Shown: positions 34,259-46,039, counted from the stretch's first letter. The stretch is DNA of 64,000 nt from Xiphydria camelus (GCA_963678675.1 OY783192.1:24964433-25028432); one strand, 5' to 3'. The notes: generated from the sequence alone by a model not told the origin. Translations and numbers: made by a program.

Positions 34259-35324
34259 TCATAACCGTCTTTTTAGGAGGCCAATTTCAAGCTGGAGCTT
34301 TTCATTTTGAAGTTTTTGATGTAGCAGCTTCTCGTTACAGAGCTCCTGTTCTACTTCCTCCTTCCTCATTCTCACTGCATGGAACTCCCTATCTCTAGCT
34401 GCTTCCTCTTCTAATAATTGTTTCTTTAAATTAAACATTTTTACCTTAATAGTTTCATCATCGCCTCCTGATGTATCCGTTTTCTTTCGCTTTATTTGTA
34501 ATAGCGTATGTTTTCTTGATTTTAACATTTTCGGTGTATAATCAGACCAATCTGTATGGATAAATAATAACAATTGTTACTGCCTGCAAATGTAAGGTTG
34601 CTGTTTCATTTACATTACCTTTATTTACTTCAGGAGCAAGAACCTGCATAGGTTGGGACGTAGTAGGAATTTCCTCCGATACTTGGATGTCATTTAAAAT
34701 TATCGGATGAGAGCTAACATTAGGCACTTCTATATTGGCTTCTCTATCACCTAAATGTATAACATTTATTTTATACAAATATAAGAAAATGTCAATATTA
34801 ATGTGTTTTATTTACAGAAATTTAAGAAAAATCTAATATGGATAGTATACGTACAATATTCCTCTACATCTAACATATCGCTATCACCCTCGCTTGGTTC
34901 CAAACCATTTATCGAGAAGCTGATTATACTTTTTATTTTATCAAAAAGCAGTTTGAGTGCTGCTTTTATATCAGGCCCCTCTGTACCACCTCCAGTTTTA
35001 TAAACCATCTGCTTCTTCGCTGCCTCATATTTACGTATTTCTTTTTTTAAATTGTCATATTTGCAACGTAGCTGCTCCGAATTTCTGGGTTCGGTTGTTG
35101 ACAAATTATATGTCTCTGTTATTTTCTCCCAAGCAGCAGTCTACAATTGAATTTATATAATTATATTATTGTATTACATTAAATAGGTTACCTGTTACCT
35201 TTTCCTTCCATGTGACCGCATCCGTTTTTTTATTTTCTACGATACTTCGATAATTTATTATTATATCTACAAGACGGTGACAGTCTGCATCAGAATAAAT
35301 AATTCTTCTGTTCTTTGCAGCCAT
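34259..35324 (-). CDS. Intact four-exon Myb/SANT-like DNA-binding protein (Harbinger partner type)
   Basis: Exons on the minus strand: 35,324-35,199; 35,140-34,855; 34,750-34,619; 34,551-34,259. All three introns are GT-AG (58, 104 and 67 bases) and the coding sum is 837 bases, 278 aa, with no stop. Residues 5-80 form a Myb/SANT-like (MSANTD) domain (RIIYSDADCHRLVDIIINYR, IVENKKTDAVTWKEK, then NLKKEIRKYE). The C-terminus is a Glu/Lys coiled coil (KKQLLEEEAARDREF, LHQKLQNEKLQLEIG). PIF/Harbinger transposons encode such a protein beside the transposase; it helps bring the transposase to the nucleus and the ends. The promoter side lies close to the Harbinger-type end at 35,640. A domesticated host gene is the alternative. 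Confidence 0.72.
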
Positions 35325-35379
35325 TTCAAAACAATGCAATTGAATAATTACTCGAATAACACGATGAACACGTTTAATA

Positions 35380-35640
35380 CCACATCAAGGAAATTAACCT
35401 AAAATGAATGTGTCACGAAGTGTTTGAGTTTTCAGAAAATATTTCCATTGAACCTTGCTTCTCATTGGTTAAGAATCAACCGGCAGCATTGCCAACATCT
35501 ACAAATAAATTTCAACTTCAGGTTGACGAACCGACAGTCAAAACTACGTTTATAATACCGAATTTGTTCGAACCGTGGGTTGATCCTCAACCGGGGGTTG
35601 GGCAACCGGAGGTTCAACTACAGCTTTATAATACCGGCCC
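35380..35640. mobile_element. Right terminus of the Harbinger-type element carrying the Myb/SANT gene
   Basis: The stretch ends TTTATAATACCGGCCC at 35,640, followed by TTA. Repeated AACCGG/CAACC motifs fill the last 150 bases. The mirror-image left terminus GGGCCGGTATTATAAAGC appears at 63,278 in another copy. The left end of this copy was not found between 33,500 and 34,260. Confidence 0.6.
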
Positions 35641-36120
35641 TTAGACCCGAGTGGTCGAGGCGTACTTTTCTATATCGCAGATAAAGCGTGATTGTGGGTA
35701 GCGTAGTTGCGTTGTGCGTAACAAGGACTTAGACCCGAGTGGTCGAGGCGTACTTATCTATATCGCAGATAAAGCGTAATTGTGGGTAGCGTAGTTCCGT
35801 TTTGCGTAACAATGGCGTATCCAATATGGCGAACGAGATTTTTGAAAATTTTGAATTTTTGTAAATATAACTTCACATTCGTCATCAGCGACCGAAAAAA
35901 AACCCTATACCAAATTTGGCATGAATCCATTGATTTTTGAAAATCTCGTCCGCCATATTGCATTCGCCATCTTCAATTTTGGAAATCTGACTTCAGATTT
36001 GTGATCAGCGACCCGAAAAACCCCCCTATACTGAATTTGGTTTAAGTCCATTAACTTTTTGAAAATCATGATCTCTAGCTGGTTTTTTGAGATTAAAAAA
36101 AATATGACGTGATGGCCAAA
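35641..36120 (+). repeat. 88-bp tandem pair followed by diverged 120-bp repeats
   Basis: The unit TTAGACCCGAGTGGTCGAGG... occurs at 35,641 and 35,729. Then 35,820-36,120 contains two or three diverged units sharing GTGATCAGCGACC and TTTTGAAAAT blocks. No coding signal. 36,120-36,490 has nothing recognised beyond GC-rich CGGATCGAT-type words. Confidence 0.65.
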
Positions 36121-36490
36121 TTTTGACATCGGATTCGTGATCAGGAGGCAAAATTACTACGGTTAACATATATCGCCTCAAATGTATACCCCACTTTTTT
36201 TGTGTGACTGTAATTACCGTTACAGTCTAGGGTGACGTTAGGTATTTCCCGAGACCCGCAATACCTATATTTCGGCTCCTTTAAAGGTCATAAATAAATT
36301 TATGGTCATGGACGAGTCATCGGAACAGGACGATTTGGACTGGCACGCGGGAAAAAACTTTCGTCAAGTCGAAAGTCCACGGATACGGTTCGATCCGCGG
36401 ATCGATCTGTATTTTGCCCCCACTAACACGCGGTTTTGCCCGTGGCGGTCCAACCCGTCAGTTTTAACCGCGGATCTCTATTCTGCGTTA

Positions 36491-37707
36491 AGGTCCCCAT
36501 ACACGTTCAGTCGGCCGGCCGGCCGTGGCCTGCAGGCCGACTGTCATTTAGCCGTCAGTCCTGGCCGACCGGCCGCACACACAAAGTTAAGGTACCTATG
36601 CACGTTCAGTCGGCCGGCCGCTTTCCACTACGCACACAAATTTAAATGAGAAGTCGCTACCTGCCGGGGGTCTGTTGATTAATAAAATTAAACGCGTATT
36701 GGAGTTCACCGACAGGGATTCGTCCGGCGACGGACTGACGGAAAAATTTTACTCCAGTCTGAAATTTTATGATCTTGCAACCACGCCTTTTCCCGGAAAG
36801 GTTAATTACCGGACGGGTCGAAATAATCCGTCTCCCGCATTACCTATACCTGTATACCTATTGTAATATATATCGCTATCTTTCGAACAGTTATAATGAC
36901 AACGCAAGCGATCTGTTTCGTCGATCCAGACGATTCGCAGTTCCACACGTTTCCTGAAGGGATTAATTGCTGGACGAGTCATGATGAAACGTTTCCCGGA
37001 ATAATGATGAATTCAATAAATTGCTTAACCAGGCACGGGCCTCGGAAATTCCCCAGTAGTCTAGTCATTATAGCATATGAAATGCAAATTAATCTGAGTA
37101 TGATGAAACCTATACCAATCGATAGGGAAAAATCCCCTACAAAACACGTCAAAAGATCCTAAGCAACTTTGGCCAGGAAATATTTTTATTGTAATTTTAA
37201 TTTTCATTAATTATTAATGTTCAGTTCAGAGGCTCACATATTGGTGTGAGGAATTTCTCCATAAATACATATGTTTGGGATGCAGCTCTTAAGTAATGTA
37301 AATAGAAAGCATCAAAAGTGTAAATAACTTTGGATACATTGTAATTGAAACCGATATTACGGATAATTAACTTGAAACGCAGTTCATTTGCTGTGGATTT
37401 TTTTTGGCAAATAAATAAGTGCAAACTTCTTCAATGTTCTTAAAATGCAACGGAGTTTCGGAGTTATTTGCAAAAGTCGAGAAAACATCCTGAACGAATA
37501 CTTTGGATGCAACGTTAATACATTGTTTCTTTAGAACACATAACAAATGCATTCGATAGAAAGAGCAAACGATAAGCCAATTACTGTATAATTTCGTCTG
37601 TTTAAAAGGCCAATCACTGGGGGTTTTACCCTATCGATAACCCGCGGCTGGCCTGGACTGACGGTCGACTGACAGTCGGACTGCCGACTGAACGTGTATG
37701 GGGCCCT
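36491..37707. mobile_element. Harbinger-like element, TTA duplications, ends AGGTCCCCATACACG
   Basis: Left end AGGTCCCCATACACGTTCAG; right end is its near complement (CTGAACGTGTATGGGGCCCT, 37,688-37,707). TTA at 36,488-36,490 and 37,708-37,710. A second left-type end (AGGTACCTATGCACGTTCAG, about 36,590) lies 100 bases inside. CGGCCGG words crowd both ends. No transposase fragment was seen; the interior (36,700-37,600) has short open stretches only. The DNA around it has a related copy without the element at 38,537-38,600. Confidence 0.68.
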
Positions 37708-37710
37708 TTA

Positions 37711-38448
37711 AGGTTGATTCTCACTATACGTTCCGTTTCCGTTCCATAACCGTTCCATATACGTTCAGTAAAATTCTAGTCTCTGTTCACATTTTTCCGT
37801 CAGTGTTCAGTTTCCATTCCATCAAAATAGTGGGTGTTATATGCTATGGTATTAAAATGTGGTCCGATGAAAACCTAATCATAGCTGCTATTACATTAGA
37901 TGAAGAAGCTTGCTTGAAAAGAAAAAGACGAAGATTTTGGGTGCATGAAATGTTAAAAAAAAGAAATATTGATAGAGAATATGTTACATTATATGGACGA
38001 ATAGAAGTCGAGGGAGATCTAGAATGCGCGAGATCATTGTGACCTCTCGCTCCCCTATAATGATGAAGAAACGGTAGCTGTTGAGGAAAGTCGATCCTGC
38101 GAGTAATGTATCGTTAGTACTCCTTCAGGGATAGGATTTTTCCTCACCAGTTCAATCAGTTTCTATCGTCATTCATATTTCAAAACTAAAAGCAAACGCG
38201 CTGTCCGCCACACAATATGTAACTGACCCGCAAAGACTCTGTTTCCACTATCCTTACCGCTTCCGACACGTTTCAGTCTGTCCGTCAAAAATACGTTTGC
38301 GTTTAAACTGAACGGAAGTGTTCGGGAACGGTATCTAAACGGAACGGAAAGTGTGTATACCTACACTTATTTTCATGTCATAATATTTTATGTAAACGGA
38401 ACGGAACCGATATGGAACGGAAACGGAACGTATAGTGAGAATCAACCT
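37711..38448 (+). mobile_element. Harbinger-derived MITE, copy 2, inserted in a neighbour's target duplication
   Basis: Same family as 7,263-7,996; TTA at 37,708-37,710 and 38,449-38,451. It begins one duplication after the end of the preceding element, so it used that element's TTA as its own target. It contains the same transposase N-terminal fragment. Confidence 0.88.
37857..38042 (+). pseudogene. PIF/Harbinger transposase N-terminal fragment (copy 2)
   Basis: 61 codons from the ATG at 37,857, including RRFWVHEMLKKRNIDREY. It differs from copy 1 at a handful of residues, with no frameshift. Confidence 0.72.
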
Positions 38449-38451
38449 TTA

Positions 38452-38690
38452 GTGGACGACGACGGATCGGACCGACGGATCGGACCGGCAGGTCGGACTG
38501 ACAGATCGAACCCTGGCCAGCTTAACATGCTTACGTTGCCCGTGGCGGTCCAACCCGTCGGTTTTAACCGCGGATTTCTATTCTACGTTAGTGGACGACG
38601 ACGAATCGGACCGACAGATCGGACCGACGGATCGGACCGAAGGATCGGACCGACGGATCGGACCGACGGATCGGACTCTGCGTCTATGGC
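38452..38690 (+). repeat. GGATCGGACCGAC minisatellite in two blocks
   Basis: Blocks at 38,461-38,515 and 38,600-38,682 of a 13-base unit. Between them lies a copy of the sequence that also precedes the element at 36,491 (CCGTGGCGGTCCAACCCGTC), which gives the empty target TACGTTAGTGGACGAC. From 38,690 to 39,220 only a stretch resembling 50,230-50,310 in reverse (CGACACCCACTTCGT) was noticed. Confidence 0.75.
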
Positions 38691-39222
38691 CAGCTAATTG
38701 TCACCGAATTTTAGGGAACCATCTTGGATCCGATAGCACCAACCGATATGCAATGTGCTACGCTGGCGTGTATAGAGGGGAACGGATTGTATACTTTAAC
38801 GTGTATGTGAAAATCGACGACACCCACTTCGTTGTAGTGCGATTGATTTGGCGTCCGACGAGAATACAGAGAGTAAAAGTGATATAGATATCCCCTTAAG
38901 GAAAAAAAATTATATAGCAATATATTCGTTGTTGCTAAAATCTGAATACATGGTCTATTTACTAGACCAAAGGTTTCAGTGAGGTATCCGAGTACAGTCA
39001 TTCTGCTATACGATAACAATGTCGTTTCTACAAAGGAGTTAACGTAAATTTTTTTGATGTTCCAGTCAAAATCGCTACATCTGTTACCTGTTAAATAATC
39101 TATTTGAGCATCCCAATCCCCTGAAGATACACATGGCACTGAAGTACGATCGCCTGGACAATGACCATCTGTAAAGTGTCCTGGCCAAAGAGTTCAACTC
39201 GATTCCTTCAAAGAACCTGTCC

Positions 39223-40545
39223 CCGAACGTCGCACACAGTGGGATATTTTGCCTATCTAGCCGGACAAAATCCCACATTTCTCAAACTATTACTGACAGA
39301 ATATTAAGCTACGTGCTGTGAGCCAGGTAGTTGGTAAACAAAGTGTAACCTTTCCTATCGCCCTCTGTTGCTTCCGGTACATGCAGAGCTAGTCGAAAGT
39401 AAGTCGTCTAAATAGGAAGAGAGGATATGGATTATCTTAATTCATGTAAGAACACATACTTTTATCATAATTTTATTTTAATTTCTTGTTGCTTATTGAA
39501 AAAAATAGCAGTTTGAATCGTGAAGTATTATTGAACGATTTTTACTGATGCTTGCGTATGTACAGATACCAAAAAGTTTGTAAATAAAACTGAAAATTTA
39601 TTTTGTGTTTTAGATTCTACCAGAGGCGCTCCGCAAAAAAGTTCAGGGGGAAAAAATGGGGCACGACCCCTGAAAAAATAATCCCCTGTAGATTCTTACA
39701 ACCATTTGATACGCCCAATGATATAAGCCCTACAGCATAACCTACATTCCAAATTTGAGCTAAATATCTTAAAAACTGCACGAGCTATAAAAAAAAAAAT
39801 TTGAAATTTCAACACCCTGTAGATCAGTAACGAAGCTTTTACGGGCCTATGTTTATATGAACTTTTAGTCATGAAATAAGCCAAAGAATTACCTCCTTCC
39901 GTTTGTACATGATATTTAGGGACACCCTGTATAGGACTATTAGTTATGCTTCCGGGTGCTTCCGAGGTGATTTGTTTATTTTGTCATACAGAATAGATCA
40001 ATTTTAAGAAAGTATTTTAGAAATCAGGTGCTACTTTTTGCTATTTTTCAGTATACCGACATTTTAATGGCGACAGTACTAAATGTCAATTTTATCGATA
40101 GAATGCAACGTTGATGTCCTTAATCGCATATTGCTATCCTTTGATCCACTGATGTCGTGTCTCAAGCCAAAACCAAAGAAAAAATCACAGCCTTTCTTAA
40201 AAGAGACAATAGAAATGCTCTTTCCCGTCGATCCTTATTCTGAAGGTTGGAACTCTGAAGCATCGGAAGATAACGAAGCGGAGGACTCGCCTGAGTAATC
40301 TTGGCACTCATTATCTGATTTTAATGCAGGATATAAAAACAGATCATATGTAAAATTGTTATTGTACTTTATCTGTAATGAATGTTACTATTTTCTGTAC
40401 AAAAATTAAAAATAAACATTTGGTATGTTATGAACTGACTCAAACAACTAATTTAGCTACACAAACCAACAGAAACCCTAGTACACAACAAAAAAATAAA
40501 AACATAATTTTGTCCGGCTAGGAAGGCAAAATACCCCTATGTGCG
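39223..40545. mobile_element. Inverted-end repeat, interior unassigned
   Basis: The left block (TGGGATATTTTGCCTATCTAG, trailing into CCGGACAAAAT) and the right block near 40,510-40,545 are inverted matches of about 45 bases. The interior contains AT-rich DNA, a mariner-like end (GACACCCTGTATA, about 39,920) and a short ORF at 40,083-40,298 with acidic C-terminus (70 aa) that I do not recognise. Limits and duplication uncertain. Confidence 0.4.
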
Positions 40546-40860
40546 TCGTTCGCTTCTCGTTCGAATTGAGTGGCTCACCCCAAACATCGCGATGGAAATG
40601 AGGATATCGTCCATCCAAGTACCTAAACACCAGGTTGAACTCGTGCGTCACGCTAACGAAGGATTTATCCGGCTCGTCGAATCAGCCTTCTCCGTCGTCG
40701 ACGCAACCTTTTCCCAGTTCCTCAGCGTGTTGATCACCCAATTCGTCCAATCAAGTGTTTTCTAATTCCTCAAATACGATATTGTTCGCTCACGAGTACG
40801 TGGGTAGTTACCACCTGCCTTCAAGCCTTACATCAACAAGTCTTTCTATTCGGGAAGGGT

Positions 40861-41160
40861 AATGAGGCGCGAGGAGCCGATGATGCCGGAGATCCCTTCG
40901 GAAGCTTATCAGGCACAGCCGATTCCGATAAGGCCCGACATCCACGTAACTCAAATGGAAATCATCGCCACCAATCTCGGCAAGTCCAAGAAGAATTACC
41001 TCTGTAACTACTGCGGCATGGTGGACTGAAGGAAGTACCTATACGGAATGAAAATCCACATCATATAACCCACATCGGATACTAGCTGCTCAAGTGCAAT
41101 GATTACTCAAGACTTCGAGAGACACCGAGATCCCACCATCAGAAGAATTTGGAGGGTACA
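40861..41160 (+). pseudogene. Zinc-finger gene fragment (PRDM13-like), decayed
   Basis: An open stretch from 40,861 (MRREEPMMPEIPSEAYQAQP) reads into GKSKKNYLCNYCGMV, a stop at about 41,028, then RKYLYGMKIHI, another stop, and a decayed second finger (LKC near 41,090). The Y-C-x-Y-C-G...RKY.-K-I-H-I pattern resembles the first fingers of PRDM13-type proteins. No introns are visible, so a processed or captured copy is likely. 40,541-40,860 may be more of the same gene, too eroded to read. Confidence 0.4.
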
Positions 41161-41223
41161 TCTCTCGAGATCTCTCAGTCGGATTACTCTACTCCACATA
41201 AAAATATAGTATTATAACTACTT

Positions 41224-41690
41224 AGGGCCGGTTTTACCAAAGCCAAGTTATACCTAGAATAAGTATACCGAGAATACTCTTCTTTATACCTGGTATAAAG
41301 CGCAGGCGTTTTACCAGCTCCAAGTTTGCCTGGGATAACTATTCCAGGTATAAGCGTTGGCCATCTAAAATTATTTTTAGGTTGGTAGTAAGAAGTACGT
41401 ACTGCGCATGACATTTGGTCGTTTTGAAAGCTGTTCCGGGGCGATAAAGGAAATTCGGAGTTGTTATATTCTCAGTATAACCTAACTATTTGTTTGACGT
41501 CTTTATTCTTTCATGACATAATCATAACCTGATCGTTGTGGTAAATTGTTATTAACTTTGAAATAGAGTTGATTGATGTACCAGTTTTTTAATGATCATC
41601 TGATAATGACATTGACGTATTACCAAGAATCAGAAATCCGAAGAAAATACGTGCCCGGTAAATAAAAGATATCTATAACAATATATTTAG
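41224..41690 (+). mobile_element. Left part of a GGGCCGG-type Harbinger, cut by another element
   Basis: Starts TTA then GGGCCGGTTTTACC, the same end as the 43,397 fold-back element, and keeps related sequence up to AATACGTGCCCGGTAA (41,660). The element of 41,691 truncates it. 43,149-43,240 may be its continuation, not proven. Confidence 0.6.
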
Positions 41691-43146
41691 GGTAAAGTGG
41701 GGTGATGTGAACCATATTTTTAAGAAGTCCACTATAACTGACAAAAATTTCTTTTTTTGCAAATTTGCTGTCAATATCCTTTAGAGAGAGTGGCATAGTA
41801 CGTTTTGGTACAGTTTGACTTAAAAGTATCCATTTTTTGTTAAAAAATGTCCATTTCTCGCTATAGACGTTTTTCCTCAATTTCAAAAAATGGTGGGGTG
41901 ATGTGAACCACCACTGAAATTCCGTTGTAAAACGTATATACAGGGTGTTAGGAAAAAACACCGACACAGAAATAGGGGTGATAGGTTACGTCATTACAAG
42001 TATTTTGATATAAGGGACCTATACCCGCAAGCGGCCCCTTCTGGAGATATCAACTTTTCAAGTTTATAATGACCGAGGTTGATTAAAGTAGAATAATATT
42101 GAGTTTTTTGTCTACCTGTACAATTGAAAAACAAATGAAAACTCCTTGTATCCGCATCATCTTCGAAAAGTACAAGGACTTGAGCTAAGCGGTTATCCTT
42201 TCCGCAAGCAGTTTGCGCAGTGGCACATCTATCCAGAATCGTTTCCGATGTTGCATGGACATGGGTGGCCGTCATTTTGAGCATTTGCTGTAGTACATTG
42301 TTTTTGTATCTCGTAAAATTAAATATTCGTTACCATCTTGATACGTTTCTAAAAATATTATTCTACTTTGATCGACCTCGGTCGTTATAAACTTGAAAAG
42401 TTGATATCTCCAGAAGGGGGCGCGCTTGCGGGTATAGGTCCCTTACATCAAAATACTTGTAATGACGTAACCTATCACCCCTATTTCTGTGTCGGTGTTT
42501 TTTCCGAACACCCTGTATATCAATAAAAATCGTTGGTAATGTTCGATTAAGATTTTTATACAGTAACAAATGGTAATATGTCGATAAAATCATTTCTATT
42601 TTCATATAGCATTCATTCTTGCGATGCAATGCATTCTTATATGTTCATGGCATGTTGGCTAAAAAAGTTAAAAACGTTCATTAAAAACAATAAATATGTG
42701 CATATAAACAAATAATAAACGATAAAATAGCGTCAGCAGAGTAGTTCACATCACCCCACCAAGAATGGTTCACATCCCCCCACTGACGCTTTTTTATTGC
42801 GAAGGACGCCACATTAACACAATGTAAGCAAATCAGTAAATCTCTTCGGATTATAAAACCCATAAATGAAACCAACATTATACATATAGTTACCTTGAAA
42901 AAGCGACGAGAATGAACTCAAGAACACGTCTTCTTTGAGCACTTGTCAAAACTTTCGTGACAAATTTTTTCGGCCGTGTCTGGTATAAAGACTTGAACAG
43001 TTGTGCACACTCGAACTATTCACCACAAAAAAGTTAATCACAAATGCAACTGATGGCAGTACTATGTCTACGCGGGTGTCAATTTTAAATAGGAAAAATC
43101 GGCGTGGTTCACGTTACCCCACGGTTCACATCACCCCACTTTACCC
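41691..43146. mobile_element. TA-flanked element, ends GGGTAAAGTGGGGTGATG
   Basis: Inverted ends of about 26 bases; TA at 41,689-41,690 and 43,147-43,148. The words GGGGTGATGTGAACC recur inside (41,893; 42,745-42,785). Ends of the GGGTAAGT/GGGTAAAG type are shared by 31,923, 52,725 and this element, so one pogo/mariner group probably moved them. A nested element fills 41,941-42,515. No transposase was read. Confidence 0.75.
41941..42515. mobile_element. 575-bp Tc1/mariner-type MITE nested in the previous element
   Basis: Ends CAGGGTGTTAGGAAAAAACA / complement with TA at 41,939-41,940 and 42,516-42,517. Inner arms run about 150 bases each and match very closely. Confidence 0.85.
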
Positions 43147-43244
43147 TATATTTTCGTAACAATAACTTTTATTTTCGAGTCGTCGATAAAAGCATCAGGT
43201 ACAAAACACGTCCAAACATTCGATATCTCACCAACAAGAATGTG

Positions 43245-43390
43245 TTCACCCGTGTCGAAAACCACTACAGAACACTACAGAATATTTTCAACCACTACTG
43301 AAAACCTGAGTAGTGGCACAATAGTGGTGAGCAGTGGTTCAGTGGTGGTCAGTAGTGGTTCAATGGTGGTGAGCAGTAATCCAAAAGTGA
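43245..43390. repeat. AGTAGTGGT-type minisatellite
   Basis: Degenerate units (CAGTAGTGGTTCA, GTGGTGAGCAGTGG). A related block in opposite sense lies in the loop of the next element (45,095-45,215). Both blocks are bounded by TGTCGAAAACCACTAC / its complement. Confidence 0.6.
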
Positions 43391-43829
43391 TATTTAGGGC
43401 CGGTTTTACCAACATGGTATAAACGCCGTATAGCGCTATACTGAGAATAACCAGTACGCAAGCGTTTTACCACGATGGTATAAGTCTGGAATAGGATAAA
43501 CTTTGGAATAAATGCAGGGATAGCTTATCCGGCAGTGTTTCAGCGCTGGATAAGCTAGCTATATCCTCGGTATAATCTAACTTTTTGTTTGCGTCTTTAT
43601 TCTTCCGTGACAGAATTAGAACCGTGACAGAATCATAATAATTGTTATTAGTTGTGAAATAGAGTTGATTGATGTGCCAGTTTTCGAATGATCATCTGAT
43701 GATGAAATTGACGTCTTACAAAGAATGAGAAATCTTAGGAAAATACGTGCCCGGTAAGTAAATAAAGGATACTTATACCTACTAATTTATAACCAATATC
43801 TAATACAAAACTATTCCAGAGTTGACTAT

Positions 43830-44020
43830 TTCGAAGAATACTTACAATGATGTAGAATTCTTCACTCGATTTCGTTTGGAAAAACAAAACCGGCCAGAGA
43901 TTATTGGGAGAAATACGATATCGCATTGCACCGAGGTCGCAAAGAAATGCAGCAATTCAGCCAGCAGCGAAATTATTGCCAACATTAAGATTTCTTGCTT
44001 TGGGATCAATGCTAATTACT
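43830..44020 (+). pseudogene. Harbinger transposase fragment, left arm
   Basis: Reads FFTRFRLEKQ and, after a frame change, IQPAAKLLPTLRFLA-like sequence in another frame; then GTAAGT at 44,021 resembles a splice donor. The F-x-R-F-R-L and LRFLA-x-GS blocks mark the region ahead of the first catalytic Asp in Harbinger transposases. Confidence 0.65.
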
Positions 44021-44062
44021 GTAAGTAATCGTTTTGATCGTAATGTTAAAACTTTTAATTAG

Positions 44063-44500
44063 TTATTATTATATGCCGCCACCTCTGCCACCTCCGACGA
44101 CTCCTCACATCGCAAGGAGAGCTAATTTACAAGACTACAAGTTCGTCGATCGGCATAAACCGCCACTGATCTCCCAGAAATTAATGGGCGATATACTGAA
44201 AGACATCGACAAAGTCAAATTGAAACTCGTCGCAAGGTATGATTAAACAATTTTATCGCGGTAAACTTTTAATTCGCCAGGAACAAAGAGGAGTTTCGCA
44301 TTGTCAGAATGTCGTGGCTGCGAAGGATTGATTTTGTTCACAGTGGGCTTTTAAACGTGTTTTTCAGATCGCCGGGTGAGAGACCTTTGCGAGCCAAACG
44401 CAAAAATAGCCCTTGCAACGACCTTCAAGAGATCTTACGGAAACGATATATCGCAATGCAATCGCCGAACAGTAGAAATTTCACCGCGACGTTGACGCTC
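44063..44500 (+). pseudogene. Captured MTFR1-like gene fragment with intron, left arm
   Basis: Exon a (44,063-44,236) follows an AG acceptor and reads MPPPLPPPTTPHIARRANLQ, then KLMGDILKDIDKVKLKLVA. GT at 44,237 and TTTTTCAG ending 44,367 bound a 131-base intron. Exon b continues in frame as RSPGERPLRAKRKNS and LQEILRKRYIAMQSP. The polyproline run and the LKD-x2-KVKL...RSPG-x-RP...KR-x-NS pattern match the C-terminal part of mitochondrial fission regulator proteins (MTFR1/MTFR2). Only this segment of the gene is present. Captured DNA with its intron means capture at the DNA level. Confidence 0.62.
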
Positions 44501-46039
44501 GATGATTCGTTCTACATTAAGAACTCGATGATGCTCAATTTCTCTAGGTCGCAGCATTCGCGTCGGGCGGTGCTCCGAGGAACGGCTATTGTAGCCTTGC
44601 TTTCCACGCATGAAATTGAATCATGATTATAATTTTATCTGAGTCAGAGCTCTGGAGAATCAAAATTAATAGATCTCTCTTCTTTTTTTATAAGTGAGTC
44701 TTTCCCTGCTAGGTAATTTCGTGCGACACATTTTAGATTATAGTTCTTTTTTAACAGGAGGATAGAAGCTCATAGAAACGTCGGGGAAATTGTGTTCTTC
44801 CTTCGCCCTTTTACTAGAAAATGCAAGTTTAAATTTAAAATTTAAGCACGCGGGTCTACAATCGCGAGAATCTCAACGGTATCCAATGATATCAACCAAA
44901 AAATTCATCTACCATTGCATTGTCTTCTATAAGTAATATTTAAATTTATCTATGTAGGTATTATACCTTTCTTCAATTCGCGTGATTGCAGAGTTTTCGG
45001 GAGCAGAAGTGATACATCCATCGTATAATTTAAATTTTGTACCCTTTTTATATGATTCAATAAAAAAAATAGTATAACCATTACATGTGCACTACTGACC
45101 ACTTCTTACCAATACGTGCCACTGCATGCCAATATTCTCTCACCACTGTATACCACTACTGACCACTATTGTAGAAACCACTACTGACCACTGTAGTGGT
45201 TTTCGACAAGGGCAGTCTCAAAAAACTATGAGGGTCGTCAATAATAGTAATTACAACGTAAAATTGTACCATTTGATCCAAATCTCGTATCGGACAAAAT
45301 ATATTCTAAAATCTATAAACTTTTTAATCGCTACAACTTAAGATTTATCACGCGGTGACATTACTCGGAGATGACATAGAGCGGTACAATGTCATCGTTT
45401 TTTTAAGTATACGCGACCCTATCTAAAAAGTATACAAAGAGCGTTGTACGACTTGATGTCTAGTGCCGAGGTATCTTACAAAAGGGTATCAATGCAAATC
45501 TAACATTTTTTCATATTCTATATCGTACGACGGATATATCACTTCTGCTCCTGAAAACTCTGCAATCACGCGAATTGAAGAAAGGTATAATGTCTACCTA
45601 GATAAATTTAAATGTTACTTATACAAGACAATGCAATGGTAGATGACTTCTTTGGTTGATATTACTGGATACCGTTGAGATTCTCGCGATTAGAGACCCG
45701 CGTGCGTAAATTTTAAATTTAAACTTGCATTTTCTGAGTAAAAGAGCGAAGAGAGAAAACAAAATTTTCCCGACGTTTCTATGAGCTTCTATTCTCCTAT
45801 TAAAAAAGAACTAATCTAAAATGTGTCGCGCGAAATTACCTAGCAAGGAAAGACTCATTTATAAAAAAAGAAGAGAGATCTATTAATTTTGATTCTCCAG
45901 AGCTCTGACTTAGATAAAATTATAATCATGATTCAATCGCATGCGTGGAAAGGAAGGCTACAATAGCCGTTCCTCGGAGCACCGACCGACGCGAAAATGC
46001 TGCGACCTAGAGAACTTGAGCATCATCGAGTTCTTAATC

